64,000 nt of DNA from JAZKFT01 sp963845495. Its GTDB lineage: Bacteria; Bacteroidota; Bacteroidia; Chitinophagales; Chitinophagaceae. Of the stretch, positions 34,458 to 42,346 are shown in pieces. Under the pieces are notes generated by a model. The model worked only from the letters and a program-made list of their open reading frames with translations. It had not been told where the DNA came from and searched no databases. The number at the start of each line of letters is the position of its first letter. Position 1 is the first letter of the stretch. Where the stretch lies: the NCBI GenBank assembly GCA_963845495.1, contig CAWJTH010000066.1, positions 10,975 to 74,974 on the forward strand, in the 5' to 3' direction. The position numbers and the translations under genes are program-made.

Positions 34458-34524
34458 GTAAATGGGTAATTAGGTAATTGGTGGAACAAAACCCAATTAC
34501 CTAATTACCCATTTACTTATTTAC
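34450..34524. repeat. GTAAWTRR-unit palindrome, copy 4 (perfect 32-bp stem)
   Basis: The left arm (34450-34481) has four 8-nt units of the form GTAAWTRR. The right arm (34493-34524) is its exact reverse complement, with an 11-nt loop. The unit at 34450 supplies the AGT AAA TAA that ends the aminotransferase. The right arm ends 4 nt short of the stop codon of the convergent YtxH gene. Confidence 0.85.
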
Positions 34525-34527
34525 CTT

Positions 34528-34824
34528 CTACGAAGTAGGTGGCGTTGTCGGTTCCGTTTTTTTGCCAAACAAATTGTTCAACATTTCTTCCGCTTGTGGG
34601 AAATGTTCTTTCAAGGCATCGGCGCCTTTTTCTTTCAGATCATTAAAATAATCTTTGGCTTTATCGGCGGCGGCTTCGGCATCGTTTTGCAAGCCTTGTG
34701 CTTTTGCTTTTAAATTATCACTCATTTTTTGCTTTTCTTCATCCGTCATGCTCATGTATTTGTGAATAGCCAATCCTGCTGCAGCACCCAATAAAAAGGT
34801 AGCAATGTGTTTTCCGAAAAACAT
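34528..34824 (-). CDS. YtxH-like small membrane-anchored protein
   Basis: The 98-residue protein begins MFFGKHIATFLLGAAAGLAIHKYM, the short glycine-rich membrane helix of YtxH-type proteins. It is followed by an amphipathic, Lys/Ala/Glu-rich helix (about residues 28-85) and a Thr/Pro tail. Such proteins are linked to envelope or stress responses in other bacteria, but function is poorly known. It is convergent with the aminotransferase gene and separated from it only by a palindrome. Confidence 0.72.
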   Translation of the reverse strand: MFFGKHIATFLLGAAAGLAIHKYMSMTDEEKQKMSDNLKAKAQGLQNDAEAAADKAKDYFNDLKEKGADALKEHFPQAEEMLNNLFGKKTEPTTPPTS

Positions 34825-34857
34825 ATTTATAAATTTAGGAAAACAAGGTAAGTGAAA

Positions 34858-35018
34858 ATGGATAATTGATAATGGGTTAATGGATAATTATAACAATTTA
34901 GATTTTTTTATAACATACGACTTGCTCTATATCGTTCATTATCATTATCCATCAATTCATTATTCATTGTTCATTTGGCCATTATCCATTAATTCTTATC
35001 CATTATCCATTACCCCTT
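34858..35018. repeat. ATGGATAAT / ATTATCCAT word repeats upstream of korA
   Basis: Two or three ATGGATAAT-like words at the left (34858-34888) face at least six ATTATCCATTA-like words at the right (about 34938-35013). These lie just before the korA promoter box, between divergent genes. Confidence 0.65.
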
Positions 35019-35026
35019 TATCTTTG
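35019..35026 (+). promoter_or_regulatory. Candidate -7 box (TATCTTTG) for korA
   Basis: TATCTTTG followed by C matches TAnnTTTG exactly, 19 nt before the korA ATG. It directly follows the ATTATCCAT words. Confidence 0.42.
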
Positions 35027-35045
35027 CCTACTTTTTTGATAGACA

Positions 35046-36908
35046 ATGAGCAGCAATCCAACGAAAACACTACAAGATGTAGTTATAAAATTTGCCGGCG
35101 ATAGTGGCGACGGCATGCAATTAACAGGTACGCAATTCACTAACAATACGGCTTTGCTAGGCAACGATTTGGCTACTTTTCCTGATTTTCCGGCCGAAAT
35201 ACGTGCCCCAATCGGCACATTGCCCGGTGTAAGCGGTTACCAACTCCGTTTCAGTAGCGATAGGGTTTACACGCCCGGCGATATTTGTGACGTATTGGTA
35301 GTAATGAATGCGGCGGCGTTAAAGGTAAACATGAAATCCATAAAAAAAGGTGGGCGCATTATTGTGAACACTGATGGTTTCGATAGTAAAAATTTGCGAT
35401 TGGCCAATTATCCAGAAGGTGTTAATCCATTGGATGACAATAGTTTAACTAATTATGAGGTAATAAAAATTGATGTTACCAAGTTAACCCGTGAGGCCTT
35501 GAAAGACTTCCAAATGGGTACGAAAGAAAAAGATAGGGCCAAAAATATGTTTGTGTTGGGCTACTTATATTGGATGTACAACCGCGACATGGACAATACC
35601 CTTACTTTTTTGCGTGACAAATTTGGCAAGAAGGATGACATTTTGCAAAGCAACATCAAAGCCATACAAGCCGGTTATAATTATGGCGATACCACCGAAA
35701 CCTTCACCACTCGCTACACGGTTGAAAAAGCCAAAATGACGCCCGGCCATTACCGCAGCATTATGGGTAACCAATCGTTAAGTTATGGTTTGATTGCCGC
35801 CTCGCAAAAAAGCGGTTTGCAATTGTTCCTTGGTTCTTATCCCATTACGCCGGCTTCTGATATTTTGCACGAATTGAGCAAACAGAAAGCTTTTGGTGTA
35901 AAAACTTTTCAGGCAGAAGATGAAATTGCAGCTATTACCTCGGCAATCGGCGCATCTTATGGCGGCTTGTTAGGATTAACTACAACTTCTGGTCCTGGCA
36001 TGGCGTTGAAAGCCGAAGCCATGGGCTTGGCAGTGATGTTGGAAATTCCGTTGTTGATCGTAAATATCCAACGTGGCGGTCCATCAACCGGATTGCCGAC
36101 CAAAACGGAACAAAGCGATTTGTTGCAGGCTTATTATGGTCGTAACGGCGAATGTCCGATGCCAATAATTAGCTGCAGCACCCCAAGCGATTGTTTTGAA
36201 GTAGCTTTTGAAGCCGTCCGCATTGCGGTGCAGCACATGACGCCGGTTATTTTATTGAGCGATGGATATATTGCCAACGGTGCCGAACCTTGGAAATTTC
36301 CTGAAGAAGCTGATTTGCCCAATATCGAAGTAAAATTTAAAACTGAACTGGGCGACCACGAGGATAAATTCCAGCCTTATTTGCGGGATGAAAAATTAGC
36401 CCGGCCTTGGGCTGTGCCCGGAACGCCGGCTTTGGAACACCGCATCGGTGGTTTGGAAAAACAGAATATTACGGGCAACATTAGCTATGATCCTGATAAT
36501 CACCAGTTAATGGTAAAAATCCGTCAAGAAAAAGTTGATAAAATTGCCGATTATATTCCCGAACAAAAATTGGACAACGGCCCTGAAAAAGGCAAAGTGT
36601 TGATTTTGGGTTGGGGCAGTACTTATGGCGCTATTAAAACCGCTGTTACTGAATTATTGGCGGAAGGTTATGCAGTGGCGCATGCGCATTTACGTTATGT
36701 ACGTCCGTTCCCAAAAAATTTGGGTCAAATCCTTAAAAATTATGAACATGTGTTGATTCCAGAAATCAATAACGGCCAACTTATAAAAATTATCCGCGAC
36801 CAATATTTAGTAGATGCTAAAGGCTATAACAAAATAATGGGCGTGCCTATTACCAAAGGCGAATTAATAGACACGGTGAAAAAAATGCTTCACGTACAAG
36901 TGTATTAA
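35046..36908 (+). CDS. korA: 2-oxoacid:acceptor oxidoreductase, fused gamma-alpha subunit (KorA-type)
   Basis: The 620-residue protein carries an N-terminal gamma domain (about residues 12-195, VIKFAGDSGDGMQLTG... ) and an alpha domain starting near residue 235 (GNQSLSYGLIAASQKSGL ... GSYPITPASDILHELS). It also shows AEDEIAAITSAIGASYGG and a C-terminal domain with ILGWGSTYGAI. This fused form is typical of Bacteroidota 2-oxoglutarate:ferredoxin oxidoreductase, which converts 2-oxoglutarate and CoA to succinyl-CoA with ferredoxin reduction. The beta subunit that binds TPP and the iron-sulfur cluster is normally the next gene. Here a terminator and a convergent gene follow, so korB must lie elsewhere. 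Confidence 0.92.
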   Translation: MSSNPTKTLQDVVIKFAGDSGDGMQLTGTQFTNNTALLGNDLATFPDFPAEIRAPIGTLPGVSGYQLRFSSDRVYTPGDICDVLVVMNAAALKVNMKSIKKGGRIIVNTDGFDSKNLRLANYPEGVNPLDDNSLTNYEVIKIDVTKLTREALKDFQMGTKEKDRAKNMFVLGYLYWMYNRDMDNTLTFLRDKFGKKDDILQSNIKAIQAGYNYGDTTETFTTRYTVEKAKMTPGHYRSIMGNQSLSYGLIAASQKSGLQLFLGSYPITPASDILHELSKQKAFGVKTFQAEDEIAAITSAIGASYGGLLGLTTTSGPGMALKAEAMGLAVMLEIPLLIVNIQRGGPSTGLPTKTEQSDLLQAYYGRNGECPMPIISCSTPSDCFEVAFEAVRIAVQHMTPVILLSDGYIANGAEPWKFPEEADLPNIEVKFKTELGDHEDKFQPYLRDEKLARPWAVPGTPALEHRIGGLEKQNITGNISYDPDNHQLMVKIRQEKVDKIADYIPEQKLDNGPEKGKVLILGWGSTYGAIKTAVTELLAEGYAVAHAHLRYVRPFPKNLGQILKNYEHVLIPEINNGQLIKIIRDQYLVDAKGYNKIMGVPITKGELIDTVKKMLHVQVY

Positions 36909-37078
36909 GCAAGTACAAAGTAGTTAGATATTAGTATTTAGATAAGAAGGACAAGAAATAAATTTCTTGTCCTTTTTATTTAAAACCACTCGGCAAGCCC
37001 AGATAGTATATTAAAAATCAAATAGTTACGGTTCTATCTAACTACTAAGTACTAACTACTAACTACTAAGTACCTTGC
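36907..37078. repeat. TAGTAGTTAG-word inverted repeat around the korA 3' end
   Basis: The left block (36907-36942, AAGTACAAAGTAGTTAGA and variants) faces a right block (37034-37078) made of CTAACTACTAAGTA words. The korA terminator lies between them. The stop codon of the convergent VOC gene (37066-37068) is part of the right block. Confidence 0.65.
36947..36974 (+). terminator. Intrinsic terminator after korA
   Basis: The palindromic arms aaggacaagaaat (36947-36959) and atttcttgtcctt (36962-36974) run into a T-tract; the middle bases form the loop. It starts 39 nt after the korA stop. Confidence 0.82.
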
Positions 37079-37437
37079 GCTAGCCACCAAACATTACCAA
37101 ACGGATCTTTTAAACCGGCGCTTAATCCATACTCCCGTTCACCGACTTCCAATGCGGAAACAGCTCCATTTGCTAACCCAAGTTCGTATGTTTTCTTTAC
37201 ATCCTCCACAAACAAAAACATACCGCCCGGAAAAGGTTGATACGTTTCAGTTGCATCGGCAAACATTACCGTAGCCTTACCAATCGTTATTTCGCCATGC
37301 ATAATTACGCCTTCGCTTCGCGGCACCGTTAATTGCACTTTTGCACCAAAAACTTTATCGGTAAACTCAATAAATTCATTTGCGCCTTCCACAATTAGGT
37401 AAGGCATTATCGGCAAGTAATAATTTGGCTGTTCCAT
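37066..37437 (-). CDS. VOC-superfamily (PhnB/glyoxalase-like) protein
   Basis: The 123-residue protein opens MEQPNYYLPIMPYLIVEGANEFIEFTDKVFGA and has MHGEITIGKATVMFAD and GLKDPFGNVWWLAQ, the PhnB-like branch of the vicinal oxygen chelate superfamily. These small dimers have varied roles, including antibiotic and electrophile resistance; the substrate is unknown. It is convergent with korA. The stop codon lies within a word repeat, so the C-terminus after LAQ may be shifted compared with relatives. Confidence 0.88.
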   Translation of the reverse strand: MEQPNYYLPIMPYLIVEGANEFIEFTDKVFGAKVQLTVPRSEGVIMHGEITIGKATVMFADATETYQPFPGGMFLFVEDVKKTYELGLANGAVSALEVGEREYGLSAGLKDPFGNVWWLAQGT

Positions 37438-37518
37438 AATTTAAAGATAAAACACATTGGTAGCGAAACAAAGCAACAGCTTCATAATTTTTTTGGGTTC
37501 CTTAAACTTTTTTGTGTC

Positions 37519-37539
37519 ACGAAACGCTCCTCGTTTCGT
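37519..37539. repeat. Small palindrome acgaaacg/cgtttcgt
   Basis: A perfect 8-bp stem with loop ctcct lies upstream of the M16 gene; the following tcggaacgtctcg echoes the GTTCC palindromes at 40459-40620. Confidence 0.5.
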
Positions 37540-37677
37540 TTCATCGGAACGTCTCGCCTGATAAAGACTTTTATTTTGCACTCAAAAGTTTAAACAACTT
37601 CTAGATCAACCAAATCCGATTATATTTATCGCCACTTTATTTAAATTTTGCAACCTATCTTTTAAAACACCGTATAA

Positions 37678-39045
37678 ATGATGAAGTTTTCGTTTGCCAT
37701 TTTGGCTTGCCTACTTACCTTTTCCAAAACGCATGCCCAGCAAAAATTGCCTGATAATATGTTTTATCAGAAACTACCCAATGGCTTGGATGTGTTGGTA
37801 GTGGAAGACAATAGCGTGCCGCTGGCCACTATTATGATTACGGTAAAAAATGGCGCTTATACCGAAACGCCTGAGTTTAACGGACTTAGCCATTTGTATG
37901 AACACATGTTTTTTAAGGCCAACAAAGATTACAGCAGCCAAGAAGCTTTTTTTAACGAAGTGGGAAAGTTGGGCATCAAATTCAATGGCACTACCAGTTT
38001 GGAAAAAGTAAATTACTTTTTTACGCTTCCGCAAAAAAACTTAAAAGCCGGATTGAAGTTTATGAATTCAGCCATCCGTTATCCCAAATTCGATAAAAAA
38101 GAAATGGAACGGGAAGATGTGGTGGTAGATGCCGAATTTCAACGGGCCGAATCAAACCCTTCTTTTGCATTGACCAATGCGATGGATCACCATCTTTGGG
38201 GCGATTTGTACAGCCGTAAAAATGTACCGGGCACGCACGATGTGATACAATCGGCTACGCCCGATTTAATGAATGTTATTAAGGAAAAATATTATTATCC
38301 CAACAATTCGATGTTGAGCATTTCTGGCGATGTGAACCATGAAGAAGTATTTAAAACGGTTGAAAAAATCTTCGGCAATTGGTCTGCTTCCAAATTTGAC
38401 CCGTTTGAAAAATGGCCGGTACCGGAATTTAAACCGCTAGAAAAAACGGATTGCTTTATTGTGGAATCGCAAAATACCAATGTGCCAATTGTGGAAATGT
38501 GTTGGGAAGGCCCCGATACACGAAAAGATGTCCATTCAACTTATGTGGCCGATGTTTTTTCGTACATCCTTAACCAAAATTCTTCCAAGTTTAGCCAAGC
38601 GCTTTTGCAATCGGGCTTAGCCTTGCAACAAGAAATTAATTATCTTACCCTAAGCCATACCGGGCCGATTACGCTTTTTTTGGTTCCCAACCCCGATAAG
38701 GTGGAGGAATGTATGAAAGTGGTAAAACAACAAATGGCACTTTTTGATAGCGATGATTATTGGACAGACGAACAAATTGAAACGGCCCGACGCATTTTAG
38801 AAATCCATCAAATCAGGGAACAGGAGGTCACTTCTACTTTTTCTGAAGTGCTATCTTTTTGGTGGGCATCGGCTTCGTTTGATTATTTTACTACCTACAA
38901 CGACAATTTAAAAAAAGTGACAAGGGCTGATATTCAAGCTTATGTGCGCAAATATATCAAAAACCAACCGTATTGCGCCGGCCTTTTAATTAACCCCGAA
39001 TTGAAAGCAAAACTAAATCCACAAACATTTTTTAAAGCTGATTAA
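37678..39045 (+). CDS. M16 family zinc peptidase, catalytic subunit
   Basis: The 455-residue protein has a signal peptide (about 1-20, ending THAQ) and the zinc motif HLYEH (H72, E75, H76) with the downstream ligand Glu153 in VVVDAEFQRAE, exactly the HxxEH-x76-E spacing of the M16 family. It should be a periplasmic peptidase. The next gene, 6 nt downstream, encodes an M16 protein without this motif. Such active/inactive pairs form a clam-shell heterodimer that degrades peptides in its chamber. Both genes should be cotranscribed. Confidence 0.93.
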   Translation: MMKFSFAILACLLTFSKTHAQQKLPDNMFYQKLPNGLDVLVVEDNSVPLATIMITVKNGAYTETPEFNGLSHLYEHMFFKANKDYSSQEAFFNEVGKLGIKFNGTTSLEKVNYFFTLPQKNLKAGLKFMNSAIRYPKFDKKEMEREDVVVDAEFQRAESNPSFALTNAMDHHLWGDLYSRKNVPGTHDVIQSATPDLMNVIKEKYYYPNNSMLSISGDVNHEEVFKTVEKIFGNWSASKFDPFEKWPVPEFKPLEKTDCFIVESQNTNVPIVEMCWEGPDTRKDVHSTYVADVFSYILNQNSSKFSQALLQSGLALQQEINYLTLSHTGPITLFLVPNPDKVEECMKVVKQQMALFDSDDYWTDEQIETARRILEIHQIREQEVTSTFSEVLSFWWASASFDYFTTYNDNLKKVTRADIQAYVRKYIKNQPYCAGLLINPELKAKLNPQTFFKAD

Positions 39046-39051
39046 CCCGAC

Positions 39052-40320
39052 ATGAAAAAAACATTAATTACCCTTTTATTATTTGTTTTTACAGCTTCGC
39101 TGGTAAAGGCGCAAACAACATCGTTTGATGTGGATGGTATTAAAGTAATTTTTAAACCAACGGTTAAAGAGATTATCAGCGTCCGCATTTTTTATCGCGG
39201 TGGTGTAACAAATTATCCCGCCGAAAAAGCCGGCATCGAAAACCTAACCTTAAATGCCGTAACAGAATGCGGCAGTAAAAAGTACAATAGCAATGTTTGT
39301 AGAGATTTGAAAGATAAAGACGGTATTGTATTCGACGGTACTTCTACTTACGATTATGGCGAAATATCGCTTGATTGTATTTCAAAATATTTTAACGAGG
39401 CTTGGGATTTGTTTGGAAACGCCGTTGTAAATCCCATTTTCGATGCCGATGAATTGGCGTTATTAAAAAACAAATTGATTTCCGAAGCAAATGTGGCGCA
39501 GTCAAACCCTGATTACCACATCCATTCAATGGACATGAAAAACGCGTTTAAAGGCACGCCTTACGAAATTGATCCGAAAGGTAAGGCGGAGACAATCAAT
39601 GGTTTAAGCGTTGATGAACTAAAAAAATATTACAAAAGCATATTAAACAAGAACCAAATTTTCATAGTAATTGCTGGTAAAATCTCACAGGAAGAAATTC
39701 TAAATAAGATAAAATCCACTTTTGCCTCCATTCCTTCATTTTCATATCAAACCCAAACCTATACGGCACCCGTTTGGAGCGAAAGCAAATTAGTGGTTGA
39801 AAAAAAGGAATTGGCGACCAACTACATCAGCGCAATCATGAACGCACCAGAAGTAAACAGTCCCGATTACTTGGCTTTTCGTTTGGGAATTTCCGGATTG
39901 GAAGGGGCTTTGTTCCAAACGCTTCGCACCAAACTCAACCTTTCTTACAACCCCAGCGCAGACTGCGAAATGCTTAAAATGCCGTATGCCGAAATGCACC
40001 TTAGCACAGCCCACCCTAGCCAAGCTGTACAAGAAATGGTGAAACAATTAAACTTGGTGAAAGGATCAACTGTTTCGGCGGGCGGTTTGGAAGAAATGAA
40101 AAACAGCTATATCGTGTCTAATTATATGAAGGAGCAAAGCTCATCTGCCATTACCGAAAGTTTGGGAAAATCAGAAATTTTGGGCGGTTGGGGATATGCC
40201 GACCAATTACCAACCTTGTTGGAAAGCATTGATCCCCAACAAATTCAACGGGTATTGAACAAATATATTTTGGGCATCCGGTGGAGTTGTTTGGGTTCAT
40301 CGCCGGAATTGGAGCAATAA
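39052..40320 (+). CDS. M16 family non-catalytic partner
   Basis: The 422-residue protein has a signal peptide ending VKAQ and the M16 fold, for example SVRIFYRGGVTNYPAEKAGIENLTLNAVTECGSKKY. The HxxEH zinc motif is replaced by LNAVTE at the expected place, so it cannot bind zinc there. The C-terminal half has the Arg/Tyr-type segment (FQTLRTKLNLSYNPSA) that completes the partner's active site in known M16B heterodimers. It follows the catalytic gene by 6 nt. The role as inactive partner follows from the family. Confidence 0.9.
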   Translation: MKKTLITLLLFVFTASLVKAQTTSFDVDGIKVIFKPTVKEIISVRIFYRGGVTNYPAEKAGIENLTLNAVTECGSKKYNSNVCRDLKDKDGIVFDGTSTYDYGEISLDCISKYFNEAWDLFGNAVVNPIFDADELALLKNKLISEANVAQSNPDYHIHSMDMKNAFKGTPYEIDPKGKAETINGLSVDELKKYYKSILNKNQIFIVIAGKISQEEILNKIKSTFASIPSFSYQTQTYTAPVWSESKLVVEKKELATNYISAIMNAPEVNSPDYLAFRLGISGLEGALFQTLRTKLNLSYNPSADCEMLKMPYAEMHLSTAHPSQAVQEMVKQLNLVKGSTVSAGGLEEMKNSYIVSNYMKEQSSSAITESLGKSEILGGWGYADQLPTLLESIDPQQIQRVLNKYILGIRWSCLGSSPELEQ

Positions 40321-40458
40321 AAATCTCTTACAAATATCCTAATTAACCTAAATTGCTAGTTATAAATTAACACATAGAAACATAGCGCTGTTAGAGAAAT
40401 AGTTTAAAAAATAGCTTTTCAAGAAGTAGCATTGTATCTTGGGTTTAACGGCACAAAA

Positions 40459-40620
40459 CGTTCCTACGGAACGAGGGCAAAGCATCTAAATATAATTTTG
40501 CTACTACCAACGAAATGTTCCTACGGAACAAAAACAGTGTTTCCTTGTTCCATAGGAACATTTGGTTGGTAATGGCTTAGGTCGGTGGTCGTCATAGTAA
40601 ATGCTCGTTCCGTAGGAACG
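40459..40620. repeat. Cluster of four GTTCC-nnn-GGAAC palindromes
   Basis: Four 15-nt palindromes occur at 40459-40473 (cgttcctacggaacg), 40516-40530, 40546-40560 and 40606-40620, with centres TAC, TAC, ATA and GTA. The second and third also form a larger inverted repeat (40506-40521 with 40555-40570, one mismatch). The 466-nt gap between the M16 pair and the lipoprotein gene holds these and the hairpin at 40744-40765, and no gene. Confidence 0.75.
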
Positions 40621-40743
40621 TCTCGTGCTGCGAACAAATTTTAAACAACAAGCATCTGATTATCAGTAAATACATCCAAAACTCAAGTTATCTTAAACCT
40701 ATGTGCCTATGTGTTTAGCAACTTGAGTTAATTAAAAAACAAA

Positions 40744-40765
40744 GCTTTTATAAATCTATAAAAGC
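40744..40765 (-). terminator. Likely terminator of the Ig-like lipoprotein gene
   Basis: The stem gcttttata/tataaaagc has a 4-nt loop and lies 21 nt beyond the gene's stop. The minus strand continues TTTGTTTTTTAA, a loose T-tract. Confidence 0.55.
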
Positions 40766-40786
40766 GTTGCTTTTTAATTGACACAA

Positions 40787-42226
40787 TTAGGGGGTCAAAT
40801 CATATTCAATTACATCTTCTTTTGAAATATTGGCTCGTATTTCAATTTTTTTGGTAAGTGTAAAAACCTTTTCCGGTTGTATTTTTTTCCAATAATTGCC
40901 GGTATCCCATTTTCCGTTTCCGTTTTCGTCGTACAATATCCGTATTTCGTAGGTGCCTGGTTCCACCAAATCTCTGCTCCAAACCCTAGTTGTTAGCGGC
41001 TCCGACCGTACAATTGCATCGTTTAAAATCCATAGCATAACCGGATGTTTGCTTAAATCCAGCTTGGCAAAGTCAATCCTGTATGATCCGTAAGCGCTTT
41101 CTGATTTTGTTTTAAAGGGAATGGTATCGTTGCGGCTGGTGGTATTGCCGGCAGAATCTGTTGCTACGCCTTTTATCAATACCAATTTATAAAAAACCCT
41201 TTCCTTCCAAGGCTGGCTGATGCTGATAGTTTTTCTGGTAGAATCCAGCACCAGCTTCACGTTTGGAATAGGATTGTATTTTTCATCAGCCAAAATAAAT
41301 TTAGAAGAATCGAAAGTTTGCAACGGTTTTGAAAACGTAACTTTTAAATCGCCCAGCAAATCTTGCTCGCCGTCTTGCAAATTAATTTGAAAACGTAGCC
41401 TTTTATCTTCCTTTTTTTCTTCTTTTGGCGGCGCAGCTTTGGCAAAAGGATTTGGTGTTGTGGAAGCGCCTTTACCACTTTTGGGCTTTTCTTTTTCGCC
41501 TACAAATGCATACAAGTTTATCGGATTATTATTTTGACGGATTGTTACTGCCTTTTCAGCAAAAGCAAACAAAATAGCATTATCGGTATATTTTTTAAAG
41601 CCCTCGTCTTTTAAGGCAAACAAACCATAAGTGCCGGCGGGTAAATTGGTAAACCTGTAATTTCCTTTTCCGTCTAGCTTGGCTACATATCTTGGTTTAT
41701 CTTTCGCCACGGCTGAATCGTCTAAATTCCGATGTAATACCACAATCAATGTACTATCTACTTTCCCGGTTTCGGCCAGCATCACCCTGCCTGTTAATGT
41801 TAGTGAATCGATATAACGACCTGTTGAAAAAGCATAAGTAAAATTTTTATACACATTCCCTTCGTTTACATCTTTAATAGCATTGCCAAAATTGAAACTG
41901 TAAGTGGTATTTGGTTCAAGCGTGTCCCAAATTTTGATATTCACATCACGAAGCTTTCCAACTATAAGCGGCATTTTTTTGGGTGTGGGCGATACAATAA
42001 CATTTTGGTAGGGATTATCAACCGTTACATATTCGTTAAACTCAAGTACAATATTTTTTCCCTGAAAATTTGTGGCGTTTTGTACAGGTACCGACCGGAT
42101 TAAAACCGGGGGCAAAGAATCTCGTGGGCCGCCAAGCGGCGGAATGATATTGGCGCAGCCGACAGTTGAAGCTATCTCGATAAGAGCAAGTGCTATAAAA
42201 AAATAAAGTATAATTTGTTTTTTCAT
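40787..42226 (-). CDS. Ig-like (Big_5) domain lipoprotein
   Basis: Starting at ATG 42226 the protein has 479 residues. It begins MKKQIILYFFIALALIEIASTVGC, a signal peptide with lipobox and lipidated Cys. The mature part starts IIPPLGGPRDSLPP, with a bacterial Ig-like Big_5 domain (VLEFNEYVTVDNPYQNVIVSPTP ... LEPNTTYSFNFGNAIKDVNEGN). A SpaA/CarboxypepD-like segment (YRFTNLPAGTYGLFALKDE) and a second beta-rich half follow. This is a well-known Bacteroidota surface or periplasmic lipoprotein type of unknown function. The upstream start at 42247 would displace the signal peptide. Confidence 0.87.
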   Translation of the reverse strand: MKKQIILYFFIALALIEIASTVGCANIIPPLGGPRDSLPPVLIRSVPVQNATNFQGKNIVLEFNEYVTVDNPYQNVIVSPTPKKMPLIVGKLRDVNIKIWDTLEPNTTYSFNFGNAIKDVNEGNVYKNFTYAFSTGRYIDSLTLTGRVMLAETGKVDSTLIVVLHRNLDDSAVAKDKPRYVAKLDGKGNYRFTNLPAGTYGLFALKDEGFKKYTDNAILFAFAEKAVTIRQNNNPINLYAFVGEKEKPKSGKGASTTPNPFAKAAPPKEEKKEDKRLRFQINLQDGEQDLLGDLKVTFSKPLQTFDSSKFILADEKYNPIPNVKLVLDSTRKTISISQPWKERVFYKLVLIKGVATDSAGNTTSRNDTIPFKTKSESAYGSYRIDFAKLDLSKHPVMLWILNDAIVRSEPLTTRVWSRDLVEPGTYEIRILYDENGNGKWDTGNYWKKIQPEKVFTLTKKIEIRANISKEDVIEYDLTP

Positions 42227-42234
42227 GGATGGCT

Positions 42235-42243
42235 GCAAACTTA
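42235..42243 (-). promoter_or_regulatory. Candidate -7 box (TAAGTTTGC) for the lipoprotein gene
   Basis: The minus strand TAAGTTTGC is an exact TAnnTTTG match only 8 nt before the ATG, which implies a very short leader. No -33 TTG is visible. Confidence 0.35.
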
Positions 42244-42346
42244 ACACTGTTGTACTCTTTTGTAAACTAACGATGACGTTTTGCCTGTTAAATTTTTAAT
42301 GAAAATCGGCTTTTAAAATTGCATTAAGTATTTTGCGGAACCGCTT

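Noticed and set aside
34450..34524. CRISPR-like array made of GTAAWTRR repeats
   Set aside because: Units are 8 nt without spacers and form a palindrome; no cas genes are present.
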